Assembly (NCBI GenBank): GCA_030038235.1
Contig: JASHPE010000407.1
Location: 1-64,000 of the forward strand
Reading direction: 5' to 3'
Origin: Terriglobia bacterium
GTDB taxonomy: Bacteria > Acidobacteriota > Terriglobia > UBA7540
Length of the DNA stretch: 64,000 nucleotides
Below the pieces are notes generated by a model. It ran no database searches. It had not been told where the DNA came from and saw only the letters and a program-made list of their open reading frames with translations. Positions 49,432-59,680 of this stretch are shown piece after piece; the first letter of the stretch is position 1; the number at the start of each line of letters is the position of its first letter. The translations under genes were made by a program, and so were the position numbers.

Positions 49432-52400
49432 TCACTGCCCCGTGGGCAGATTCACGGGCACGTCGGTCGAGGCGCCCCAGACAGTCGTGGTCGTCTTGCC
49501 GTTGCTCGATTGCAGGATGTACCACGTCCCGTTCGAGGGCCGGAACACCGCGATGTCGGTCTTCTCGTCGCCGTCGTAGTCCTTGGCCACCGGAATGTCG
49601 CCGCTCATTCCGAACGGGGTGATGACCGTCTTGCCGTCGCTCGACTGCAGCGTGTACCAGGTCCCGTTCGACGGACGGAACACCGTGTAGTCGGTTTTCG
49701 TGTCGCCGTCATAATCCCCCGGCACGGGGATGTCGCCACTGATGCCCCACACCTGCGACACCGTCTTGCCCGTGCTGCTCAGGATCACCCACCACGTCCC
49801 CGTCGATGGACGCCAGATCGCGTAATCGGTCTTGCCATCGCCATCGTAATCGCCGGGCACCGGAATATCGCCGCTCACGCCCCAGACCTGGCTTATGTGC
49901 TGGTTGGTGCTGCTGAGAATGACGTACCAAGTTCCGTTCGAAGGCCGAAATACGGCGAAGTCGGTCTTGCCGTCGCCGTCGTAGTCGCCGGGAACAGGAA
50001 TGTCGCCGCTTGCGCCCCATTGCTGCTCGCCCGTGTAGCCTGAGCTGCTGTAAGTCACGTACCAAGTCTGATTTGAGGGCCGCCAGACCGCGTAATCGGT
50101 TTTTCCGTCGCCGTCGTAGTCGCCGGGTACGACGATGTCGCCGTTCTCCCCAGCCGCCTGCGAGGTGCTGTCGCCTGTGCTGCTATCGATCACATACCAC
50201 GTCCCATTCGACGGCCGGAACACCGCGATGTCGGCCTTGCGGTCGCCGTCGAAATTCGCAATATGCTTGTCGCGCCAGTACATCGACGGCAGGCGGTTTC
50301 CCAACACATCTGCCAGCACGCCCCAGGCGGTCGTCTTGGTCCCGCCACTCGAGTAGGAGACATACCACGTTGCGTCCGAGGGCCTGAAGACGGCATAATC
50401 GTTCTTCCCGTCGCCGTTGTAGTCACCGACCACAGGAATATCGCCGCTTTCGCCCCAGGCCTGGCTGACGGTCTTTCCCGTGCTGCTCAGGATGATCCAC
50501 CAGGTGCCGGTATCCGGCCGCCAGATGGCGTAGTCTGTCTTCCCGTCATCGTCATAGTCGCCCTCGACAGGAATGTCGCCGGGCAACCCCCAGGGCGTGG
50601 TCACGGTCTTGCCCGTGCTGCTGAGGATCACGTACCAGGTTCCGTTTGAGGGCCGGAAGATCGCGTAATCGGCCTTGCCGTCGCCGTCGTAGTCTCCCGG
50701 AACCGGCACATCGCCGGCCATGCCCCAGGGCTGGGAGATCAGCTGGCCGGTACTGCTCAGCGTCACATACCAGGTCCCGTTCGAGGGGCGCCAGACAGCG
50801 TAGTCCGTTTTACCATCACCATCAAAATCGCCGGCAATTGGAACATCTCCAGGCTCTCCCAAGTACCACCAAGTTTGAGAATAGTTGTTACTGCTTTCCA
50901 AAACCTCAAACGAGCCGGACTGCGGCACCCACATGCCGAAGTCTTCCTTGCCGTCGCCGTCGTAATCGCCGTTTACGACGAGATACCCTGTGTAGCCCTC
51001 GTATTCGCTGAGCGTGCCGCCCGCGCTTAGCATGACCGACCATAGATCGGTGGACGGCTGCCACACGGCCAGATCCGCTTTCCCGTCGCCGTCGAAATCA
51101 ACCGTGCCTCCGGGATTCTGAGCCAGCGAGTAGTAGCCGCTGCCTGACAAGCCCACAGTCTGCGGGCTGGTTGGAGCATTATCCGTCACCGTCAGAGTTC
51201 CCGACGTGGCGCCGATTCCCTTCGGACTGAACTTCACCTCGATCAGACAACTGCCTCCTGCCACTATGCTCGACCCGCAGTTATTCGTTTGGCTGAAGTC
51301 CGCGCTGCTGCTCGCAATGCTCGTAATCGCCAGCGCCGCTGTCCCATAGTTGCTCAGCGTGATGTCTTGCGTCGTGCTTGTCGAGTTGAGCCTCTGATTC
51401 GAAAAACTGAGACTGGTCACAGAGAGCGTAGCGTTCGACCCGGCAACGAGCCCGGTGCCGCTCAGGCCCACCGATTGCGGACTGCTGACGTCGCTATCGC
51501 TGATGGAAACAGTTGCCGCTCTTGGACCCGTCGCGGTCGGCGTGAAGGTCGCCGTGATGCTGCAGCTTGCGCCGGCAGCGACGCTCGACCCGCAGGTGTT
51601 CGTTTGGCTGAAGTCGCCTGGATTGGCTCCGCCAAGGCTGATGCTGTTAATGGTCAGCGCTGTGCTGCCTTTATTGGTAAGGGCTATCGTTGCCGGCATG
51701 CTGGATGTTCCGACCATGTAAGCGCCGAAGTAAACGCCGATGGGCGAGACCTCCACAGCGGTGCCCGTTCCCGCGAGCGAAATCGTCTGCGGGCTCGCGG
51801 GCGCATTATCGGAGATCGACACGGTGCCGGTCTGTACCCCGGCCTGGGTGGGATCAAACTGTACCGTGATCGAGCACGAGCTTTGCGTGTAGAGCATGGA
51901 GCCGCAGTTATTTTGGGCAATAAAGCCGGCGCTGGCCGTGATGCTGTTGATGTTCAAAGTAGCTGTTCCGGTGTTGCTGAGCGTTACGCCCTGCGGAAGG
52001 CTCAATGTCCCGATAAGTTGCATACCAAAAGTCAGGCTGGAGGGAACGATCTGAACAGTTGGCTCCTGTCCAGTGCCAGTAAGGCTGACTGTCTGCGGGC
52101 TGAACTGGCCGCTATCGCTCACGCTCAACGAGGCAGTCAGGTTCCCTGTCTCGATGGGCGCGAAAGTGACATCGATGGTGCAGGTCTTTCCTGCGCCCAG
52201 GCTGGAGCCGCAGTTGTTCGTCTGAGTGAAGTCCGCAGAATTCGGGCCCGCAAAGCCGATGCTGCTGATCGGCAGGGCCGAGGTTCCGTAGTTTCCGAGC
52301 GTAACGGCCTGAGCTGTGCTGCTGGTGCCCACGTTCTGATCGCCGAATGAGAGGCTGCCCGGAGTCAACGCGACGCCGCCCTGAAGCAGTACAGAAACTG

Positions 52401-53820
52401 ATCCCGAGTTGGAGTAATTAATGGTGAAGTCGTCGGCGACAGCCAGGTCAAGCCGTCCGTCGCCGTTGAAATCAGCGGAAACCAGGCCCACGGGTCCTTG
52501 ATCGAGCGGAAAATCCACGTGCGTTTGAAAGGTGCCGTTACCGTTACCCTGGAGCAGGGACAAGTAACCGGGGGAGTTGCCGTAGTTGGAGTCCAGAACG
52601 GCGAGGTCGAGCTTGCCGTCGTCATTGAAATCGCCCACGCTCAAGTAATTGGGCTCGGTATTTGTTGCGTAGTCGGTCTCCGTCTGGAAGGTGCCATTGC
52701 CATTGCCCAGGAGCACAGCCACGATGTTGCTGAATTCCACAGGCACCGCCAGATCGAGTTTGCCGTCACCGTTGAAATCGGCGGTCGCAATGTCATAGTT
52801 GAAAGAGCCGCCGTCGACCGAATAGCTTATGGGGGGTTGAAAACTACCGTCGCCATTCCCAAGCAGTATCTCGACTCCCGGGTATCCCGGAATCGCGAGA
52901 TCCAACGTGCCGTCGCCGTCAAAATCCCCTACGGCCGGTATTCCAAAACTTCCTGCCTGGTTGGCGATCGTGGGGACCTGAAACGTTCCATCGCCGTTCC
53001 CGAGAAAGACAGCAAGGCCGCACGAATAGGGGTAGCTGATACAGTAGTAGCTGACACCGAAATCGAGCTTTCCGTCTCCGTTAAAGTCGGCGGCAAACAT
53101 GGGACTCTCTGAATCGACGCTGAGGTAAGTGCTCCCCGCGATGAAAGTGCCGTCCCCATTGCCGAGAAAAACCTGGATGCTGTTGGGATAGTAGGGGCCA
53201 CTGTTGAAAATGACGTCCAAGTTTCCGTCGCCATTAAAATCGCCCACCGTAATCAGTCCGCTGTTCGAGGTGGCCGTGAGAATGGGTGTGCCAAAAGTCC
53301 CGTCGCCGTTGCCCAGCAGGATGTCAAACCCGGTGCTCACGGGCACGGCCAGATCCGGTATGCCGTCGTTGTTGAAATCTCCGGCAATCGGCTGCTGCGG
53401 TTGGATGTAGCCGGTGAGATCGTTGAAACCAAAGCCTGGCTTGGTCTCGCTGGTCGCGATCGGGAAGTACACCACGTTCGAGTCTTGCGCGCCAGGAGTC
53501 GAGACCGTCACGGAAGCTGTGCCCACAATGGCGATCATCGACGCGGGCACTTGGGCAGTGAGCTGTCCGGTGGAAATCACCAGCGTCACCAGCGGCAGTC
53601 CGTTCCATTCCACCACCGAGCCCGGTGAGAAGCCTGCGCCGTTAACGGTAAGCGTAAATGCCGCCCCGCCCGGTACAGCGCTCGAGGGCACCAACGGTTG
53701 ATCGATGAACGGTGCAGGAGCGAGCTGCGCCGCGGCGCGCGGCGCGCAAGTGCCCAGGAAGAACATCAGTTCACAGAAGATAACCGCGGACTGCGCCCGA
53801 TGGATGTGCTTGGTTGTCAC
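49432..53820 (-). CDS. Giant secreted protein: IPT/TIG-like + FG-GAP/VCBS + four ASH (choice-of-anchor D) + ~12 FG-GAP-like repeats
   Basis: 1462 aa; signal peptide; [70 protein letters not shown] repeats. Confidence 0.92.
   Translation of the reverse strand: [1462 protein letters not shown]
49450..51110 (-). repeat. Tandem coding repeats, ~140-145 bp period (~12 units)
   Basis: Recurrent cgtaatcggtcttgccgtcgccgtcgtagtcgccgggaac and accacgtcccgttcgaaggccg blocks. Confidence 0.88.
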
Positions 53821-54083
53821 CCATCCCCCCTTTTCTCGTTGTCGGCGATTTCAGCCGGAAATTTGCCCTACCCGCTTGAAGCCGACCAAACTAGCACGCA
53901 ATTCCCCAGAATGCAACCGGCTTTTGACGCGGGTTGGGCCGTCTGACTCAGGGCCTTCTTCTCCGGGCCTGCGCCAGAGGAAATTCCACTCCCCCAAAGC
54001 GTCATACGTTCGTTCTCATCCGGGCGCGGCAGCCCGAGAAGCCTTCCGGCGATCTAGCCTACAATCCAGGGCTCAGAAATATC

Positions 54084-54112
54084 TTGACAAACACGCTGCG
54101 ATGTGCCAGCTT
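54084..54112 (+). promoter_or_regulatory. Sigma70-like promoter TTGACA-17-CAGCTT for locus C
   Basis: agcctacaat..ttgacaaacacgctgcgatgtgccagctt resembles locus B upstream region. Confidence 0.5.
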
Positions 54113-54145
54113 GTTACCGTCCCTTGAGCAATCGAGGAGCGTATC

Positions 54146-54238
54146 ATGGTTCTGCGCCGCTTCGACCGTACCGCAGGCAGGAAGCCTTCACTACAAGTGC
54201 CCGCCAATCGGCACTGCCGGCTGGGGCCTGGAGGCTGA
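54146..54238 (+). pseudogene. Degenerate third copy of the STGPRT-type family (locus C)
   Basis: MVLRRFDRTAGRKPSLQVPANRHCRLGPGG*: keeps ANx5GP spacing of ANARKSTGP. Confidence 0.4.
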
Positions 54239-54576
54239 TGATGTCTGTGCGCGGAGGTTCCGCTCGCTCCGCCCGGAACCTCGCAGCGGACGAAGCCAGC
54301 TCTAGCCTCTGCAGATCGACCTACACCACGAAAAACATCCCCAAAAACACGACCAAAGCGCCCCTCCAAAGCCGGAATGCCATGAGTAATCATAAAGATG
54401 GCGGGATTTTGGGAAAATGCACCTTAAGGGACGCGCCCGTATTTGCAAACCCTCAGTTTTTCGAATTTCGCAACCCTCTGAATCTCGGGCCGTTAACGGT
54501 CGCTCTAGCCGACACAGCTCAACCTACAATCGAAAAAACGCGCAAAAGCGCCCCCGCTCTAACATCCACGAATCAA

Positions 54577-54800
54577 AATGCACTTTCGTTTAGAATCAAC
54601 GACATTCCGGGAATGTGTCGGCTAGGCACGAAACGGGAATGTCCTTTAGAATCAGTAAAACGGGGCTACATGGCGAACAATGTTTACAAAGTTCCGAAAA
54701 CGGGAATGTCGTTTGGAATCAGCGAGATGACACTAATTCGAGAAAAGTCGAAATACCCAAAGGGCGCCCCCAGCGGAACGGGAATGTCGTTTATAATCAA
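54577..54800 (+). repeat. Four imperfect repeats CGGGAATGTCSTTTNGAATCAN with 57/67/78 bp spacing
   Basis: 54577, 54634, 54701, 54779; encode ALSFRIN / (G)MSFRIS / GMSFGISEM / GMSFIINEM. Confidence 0.7.
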
Positions 54801-54900
54801 TGAGATGTCAATTTGGGTTCAGCGATCGAAAGGCGGAGTTTACTCACGAGTAACGAGCGCGACGAAGACGCTGGGGATGCTGTTTGAAAGGCCCCACGCC

Positions 54901-54991
54901 CGTCATTCCGAGGAGCCGCAGGCGACGAGGAACCAAGCGGCACAAAGAGGCGCGCCAAGGCGCTCCCCCAGATCGCTTGGCTCGAAGGACG
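54901..54991. repeat. Copy of CGTCATTCCGAGGAGCCGCAGGCGACGAGGAAC repeat plus ACCAAGCG/CGCTTGG inverted arms
   Basis: Direct reading; related to 45211-45242. Confidence 0.7.
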
Positions 54992-55029
54992 ATACCGCAA
55001 AACCGCGCCGAGCGGCATCAAATCGTCTT

Positions 55030-57459
55030 ATGGGAACTTATCTCAAAACTGTGGGCTTAGCATTGGTGCTGGCCTTCGCGACCACTTCGGCGCGCGCAAG
55101 TTCGCCTGGCTTCGATCTCGCCGGACCGCCGATCGAGGTGAAAGTCATCCGCGGCGGCAAGCAGTTGCCGATTTCTGAAGTGCCCAATCTGCTCGAAGGC
55201 GATCGGCTGTGGCTGCACGCCGATCTTCCCGAGAACCAATCCGTCCGATATCTCCTCATCGCGGCTTTCCTGCGAGGCACCACAAATCCTCCGCCCGAAG
55301 GCTGGTTCACGCGCGTGGAAACCTGGACCAAAGAGGAGCGCCAGGAAGGCACTGAAGTCGCGGTTCCGGCGGGCGCTCAGCAGGCGCTGCTGTTTCTCGC
55401 CCCGCAGACCGGCGGCGACTTCGGCACGCTGCGCGGCGCGGTTCGAGGCCGACCGGGTGCGTTCGTGCGGGCGGCGCAGGATCTGAACGAGGCCGCCCTC
55501 AACCGCTCGCGGCTGGATGAGTTCCTGAAGGAAGTACGCGAGACGTCGGACACGAACGCCGCCGATCTGAAGGCGCGCTCTACTCTGCTCGCCCGAAGCC
55601 TGCAGATCAAGCTGAACGAGTCCTGCTTCGAAAGACCCGTCGAGGAGCAGGCGACGTGCCTCATGTCGGACTCCGACAATCTCGTGCTGGACGACCCGCA
55701 GAGCCAGTCGATGGTGGCGGCGCTCACCAGCGGGACGTCGGCGCAGTTGATCAGCGCGGTGGCATCCACGCCGATGGCGGGCGGCGGCTACTACAGCGCC
55801 TATGTGGGCGCGGTTGTGGATGTGGTGAAGATCATGGACAACATTCACACGGCAGTTTACCAGTACATTCCGGCGCTCGCCCTGCCCAAGAACGACGAAC
55901 TGAACCTGAAGCTCAACAGTCCGCCGTCGTTTCGCAATCCAAAATCGGTGCTCGTGGTCGGATTGCCCGCTGTGGAATCCGCGCAGTTGCCGCCGCTGCG
56001 GGCCGTCGATCCGAAGGCGGTCTATTGCCTGCAGAATCCAAAACTGGTCCTGCCGGTGGAAGGCGCGCCGCTGGTCTTCTCGACCGGGTACGCGCACGGA
56101 TTCACGCTTCAGCTTACGGGGAAGTCGGGCCAGACGGTCAAGCTGCCGGCGACCGCCGAAGCGGCGCAAGGCGGCTTCGTGATCGATGCCAGCGCCGCGA
56201 AGCCAGGCGACCTCGATACCGAAGTTACCGGTGTCCTGCGCGGCTTCTGGGGTTCCAAGCCTTTCGAAGGTCCGGGCTTTCACCTGCGCGCGAGTGAGCC
56301 CTCGGCTGCCTGGACGATCCCGACGCTCGATCAACATTCCCTTGTCGTGGGCCGCGAAGACACGATCGATCTGGAGTCCGACGACGCCTGCTGCGCCGAC
56401 AAGGTCACGACGGAGGACGCGGGCGGGCACGACCTCACAACCATTTGGAAGGTTCTTGATCCTGCAAAACTACAGGTGCAGGTCGCTCTCGCGAGCGCAA
56501 AGGCAGGTCCCATCACGCTGCTCGTGCACGAGTATGGCGACCCGGATCCGGCCAAGATCGCGCTCCAGGCTTATTCCGAGGAAGGCCACCTGGACGCCTT
56601 TGCGATTCACGCCGGAGACGCTCAAGGCGTGCTGACCGGAACTCGTCTCGACGAGGTCGCCAGTCTGCAGTTGGATGGAGTGAACTTCGCTCCGGCGGGC
56701 TTGAAGCATCAGGACGACAAAGACGCGCTGGCTCTTTCGGCCCCCGCGGCTGCAGCGGGCGCGCTTTCCGCCGGTCAGAGTCTCACGGCGAAAGTCACCT
56801 TGAAGGATGGACGTGTGCAGGACGTGCAGAGCGCCGTGGAGGCGCCGCGGCCCAAGGTGACACTCCTGAGCAAGGCAGTGCAGTTGAGCTCGACACCCTC
56901 AGCGATCCAGTTGGGTGACGCCGACGAGCTGCCCCAAGATGGACAACTCACGTTTGTGCTGAAGTCGGACGTGCCCAAGTCGTTCGCGCGAACAGAAAAG
57001 ATCGAGGTCGCGAGCATGGACGAGTCTTTCCATGCACTGCTCACCGTCGCGGACGGAACCCTAACCCTCGAGGACGCTGCGACGGTGCTCGCCACGCTCG
57101 AGCCTCTCAAGGCGTTCGGCCCGGCCGCGTTTGGACCGCTGCAGTTCCGCGCTGTCGACGGCACAGGAGCGGACGGCGATTGGCAGCCGCTGGCCACGCT
57201 GGTACGCCTGCCGTCACTTAAGGAAGTGCGCTGTCCGGACAAGATCGATCAACCGTGCGCGCTGAGCGGCAGCAATCTGTTTCTGCTTGATTCGGTCGCT
57301 TCAGACCCGCAGTTCGCGAAGAACATTCCCGTCCCCGTGGGTTCCGTGGCCTCAAGCTTGAGCGTACCGAGGCCGAACGGCACTGTGCTCTACGTGAAGC
57401 TGCGCGACGATCCGTCCGCGGTCAACATGGCGGCGCTTCCGGTGCTGCCGGCGCCGTAG
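55030..57459 (+). CDS. Large secreted protein of unknown function
   Basis: ~809 aa from ATG 55030 (MGTYLKTVGLALVLAFATTSARA signal); upstream part of the 1118-aa ORF is repeat/relic sequence. Confidence 0.7.
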   Translation: MGTYLKTVGLALVLAFATTSARASSPGFDLAGPPIEVKVIRGGKQLPISEVPNLLEGDRLWLHADLPENQSVRYLLIAAFLRGTTNPPPEGWFTRVETWTKEERQEGTEVAVPAGAQQALLFLAPQTGGDFGTLRGAVRGRPGAFVRAAQDLNEAALNRSRLDEFLKEVRETSDTNAADLKARSTLLARSLQIKLNESCFERPVEEQATCLMSDSDNLVLDDPQSQSMVAALTSGTSAQLISAVASTPMAGGGYYSAYVGAVVDVVKIMDNIHTAVYQYIPALALPKNDELNLKLNSPPSFRNPKSVLVVGLPAVESAQLPPLRAVDPKAVYCLQNPKLVLPVEGAPLVFSTGYAHGFTLQLTGKSGQTVKLPATAEAAQGGFVIDASAAKPGDLDTEVTGVLRGFWGSKPFEGPGFHLRASEPSAAWTIPTLDQHSLVVGREDTIDLESDDACCADKVTTEDAGGHDLTTIWKVLDPAKLQVQVALASAKAGPITLLVHEYGDPDPAKIALQAYSEEGHLDAFAIHAGDAQGVLTGTRLDEVASLQLDGVNFAPAGLKHQDDKDALALSAPAAAAGALSAGQSLTAKVTLKDGRVQDVQSAVEAPRPKVTLLSKAVQLSSTPSAIQLGDADELPQDGQLTFVLKSDVPKSFARTEKIEVASMDESFHALLTVADGTLTLEDAATVLATLEPLKAFGPAAFGPLQFRAVDGTGADGDWQPLATLVRLPSLKEVRCPDKIDQPCALSGSNLFLLDSVASDPQFAKNIPVPVGSVASSLSVPRPNGTVLYVKLRDDPSAVNMAALPVLPAP

Positions 57460-57486
57460 CATGGCCGTCAAAGGACTGCAGATGCG

Positions 57487-58647
57487 TCAGGAAGGGGATG
57501 CCCGGGGCGAGACGATCAGCGTGAGAATCGCAATCGCTATGGCTGCGGCCAGCGGAACCAGCAGAACGTTTTTCGGATTGGAGCTTGCGAGCCAACCGCC
57601 GAGGAGCGGTCCCGACGATCCGCCGGCCAGCGCGATCGCCATGACCGCTCCGAACACGGTTCCGGTCTGGTTCGGAAACCGGTCTCCGAGTACGCCGAGA
57701 GCCGTGGGAAAGGTGGCGGACATACCGAGGCCGATGACGGTAAATCCGGCGGCCATCACGTGGAAGGACTCGTGGGAGCGCGCCACCACAACGCCCGCGA
57801 TCGTCACGCCGGCAGACAGCAGCAGGACATTGCGGCTGCCGAGCCATTCGAGCCACAGCGCCGCCAGAAGGCGTCCGGCACCGAGCGCGATGCTGAGCGC
57901 GACCAGCGCCAGATCGGCATGGACGGCAGCGACTTGCGCCACGTCCTTCACCACTTGGCCGGCCCAGACGAACATGCAATTCTCGTCGCCGGACTCGAAG
58001 AAGAGCAGCAAGCCGGTCAGCCAAACCAGGGGATGGTTCAACACCGTGAGCAAGGTGCGGAGCGGCGTTCCCGAGAGCACGGGCGGCGGAAAGCGCAGCG
58101 CCAGCACGGCGATCAGCACGGCAGCGGGCGCGACGGCGAGAATCCGCAGCACCACCGAAGGCGGGAAGCGGCTGGTCAGCAAAGACATCAGTAGAGGCGC
58201 TGTGATTGCTCCGAGGCTGAATGAAAAGCCCAGCAGATTCAGGGCGGCGCCGCGTCCCGACGCGCTCAGGCTGGAGATCAGCGCGTTGGTGGCGGTGTTC
58301 AGGACGCCGCCGCCAACTCCATAGATCAGCGCCGCCAGGGCTAGGGCCGGGAAGCTCAGGAGTGACGGCATGATGACGAGCGCCGCTGCGATCAGGGCCA
58401 GGCTCACGGCGAGAGCCCGCTTGGCGCCTGCCTTGTCGAGGATGGGTCCGATCAGGATGGTCGCCGCGAGAATTCCGATCAAAGGGAACGAGCCCAGGCT
58501 CCCGGCTCGCGCGCTGCTCACTTTGAGCGTGGGGAGAAGCGAGCCCATCAGAAGCAGGACTACGCCGAAGACGAACATGCATGCATTCACCGTTGCGACG
58601 AGCGCTGTACGATGAATGGCGGCGCCGTTGCCACTCTTCGGAGTCAC
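57487..58647 (-). CDS. MFS transporter (sugar-type)
   Basis: 386 aa; ~12 TM; ATGA overlap with ROK gene. Confidence 0.87.
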   Translation of the reverse strand: MTPKSGNGAAIHRTALVATVNACMFVFGVVLLLMGSLLPTLKVSSARAGSLGSFPLIGILAATILIGPILDKAGAKRALAVSLALIAAALVIMPSLLSFPALALAALIYGVGGGVLNTATNALISSLSASGRGAALNLLGFSFSLGAITAPLLMSLLTSRFPPSVVLRILAVAPAAVLIAVLALRFPPPVLSGTPLRTLLTVLNHPLVWLTGLLLFFESGDENCMFVWAGQVVKDVAQVAAVHADLALVALSIALGAGRLLAALWLEWLGSRNVLLLSAGVTIAGVVVARSHESFHVMAAGFTVIGLGMSATFPTALGVLGDRFPNQTGTVFGAVMAIALAGGSSGPLLGGWLASSNPKNVLLVPLAAAIAIAILTLIVSPRASPS

Positions 58648-59552
58648 AGCGGATCGCCTTTCTCATTGAAACGATCGAAGCACAGCCTTGCGATTCCGAG
58701 CAGGCCGGCATTCGATCCCAGGCGGCTGCGGCGAATTCGCACTTGCCGGGCGGCGAGCGGCTGCGCCCACTGCCTCAGCGCGGCGCGCGCAGGGTCGAGC
58801 AGCAAGTTTCCCGCTGCGGCCACGCCGCCGCCGATCACGATCATCTCGGGGTTCAGCATGTCCACCACGTTGGCCAGAACAAGACCCAGGTGGCGGCCTG
58901 CTTCGCGAATCACCCTGGTTGCCTTAGGATCTCCGCTTCGCGCCAGCGCCACGACCTCGCGAGTATCCATGGGACGGCGGAAAACCCTCTGCGCCGCGCG
59001 TGCGATACCGGGTCCAGCGGCGTGCGACTCCAGGCAACCGACGGCTTTGTATTCGGGACGAAACCGATCGCGAATCGCCATCCAGCCGAGGCAGCCGGCC
59101 AACTCGCGATGCCCGCGGATCAGCCGTCCGCCGCTGATGATTCCAGCGCCGATACCGGTTCCGATGGCGACGAACACCACGTCGCGGCACTTGCGGGCCG
59201 AACCCAGCCAGGCTTCGCCGCTCACAAAGGCGTTGCGATCGCTCTCGACAAGCACCGGCAGATGGAATCGGCGGCTCAGCATCCGGCTGAGAGGCATGCG
59301 TTCCCAGCCGCGGATGTTCGGCGCCCAGACGGTTCCGTCCGCGGCGGCCAGACCAGGAACGTCGATGCCCAAAGCGTAGACGCCGCTCAACGGCAGGTTC
59401 CGCAGGAGAATGGTTAAAGCGTCCACAACCGCGAGGCCGCCTTCAGGCGGCGTGGGAGCACTGAGGCGATGCGCTATCCCGCCCGTCTCCTCGACGCGAG
59501 CCACGGCGATCTTGGTCCCGCCGAGGTCAGCTACCAGCACAGCGCGTGTCAT
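58644..59552 (-). CDS. ROK family sugar kinase
   Basis: VADLGGTKIAVARVE, ESDRNAFVSGEAWLG, IGTGIGAGIISGG. Confidence 0.88.
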   Translation of the reverse strand: MTRAVLVADLGGTKIAVARVEETGGIAHRLSAPTPPEGGLAVVDALTILLRNLPLSGVYALGIDVPGLAAADGTVWAPNIRGWERMPLSRMLSRRFHLPVLVESDRNAFVSGEAWLGSARKCRDVVFVAIGTGIGAGIISGGRLIRGHRELAGCLGWMAIRDRFRPEYKAVGCLESHAAGPGIARAAQRVFRRPMDTREVVALARSGDPKATRVIREAGRHLGLVLANVVDMLNPEMIVIGGGVAAAGNLLLDPARAALRQWAQPLAARQVRIRRSRLGSNAGLLGIARLCFDRFNEKGDPL

Positions 59553-59680
59553 AGGCTATCGAACTCGTGGCTTCACTTATGACGCGGCGGCAAACATAGC
59601 GCCCTCCAGACGTGGCTGTCAAGCAAAGCATGGAGATGGAGACGGCGCTGCGAACCTGATTTATGCTTTGTGATCCGCAT

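Noticed and set aside
49450-51110. Regularly spaced repeats considered as CRISPR
   Set aside because: Repeats are in-frame coding units of ~145 bp with FG-GAP-like motifs; no cas genes.
54577-54800. Spaced repeats considered as a CRISPR array
   Set aside because: Only four diverged copies, irregular 57-78 bp spacing, no leader or cas genes.
54103-55029. N-terminal 309 codons of the 1118-aa ORF
   Set aside because: Covers promoter-like, relic and repeat DNA; a signal peptide and start codon at 55030 mark the likely true start.
57422-58711. 429-aa minus-strand ORF overlapping the MFS gene
   Set aside because: Out-of-frame overlap; the 57487-58647 frame gives a clean multi-TM MFS protein coupled to the ROK start.
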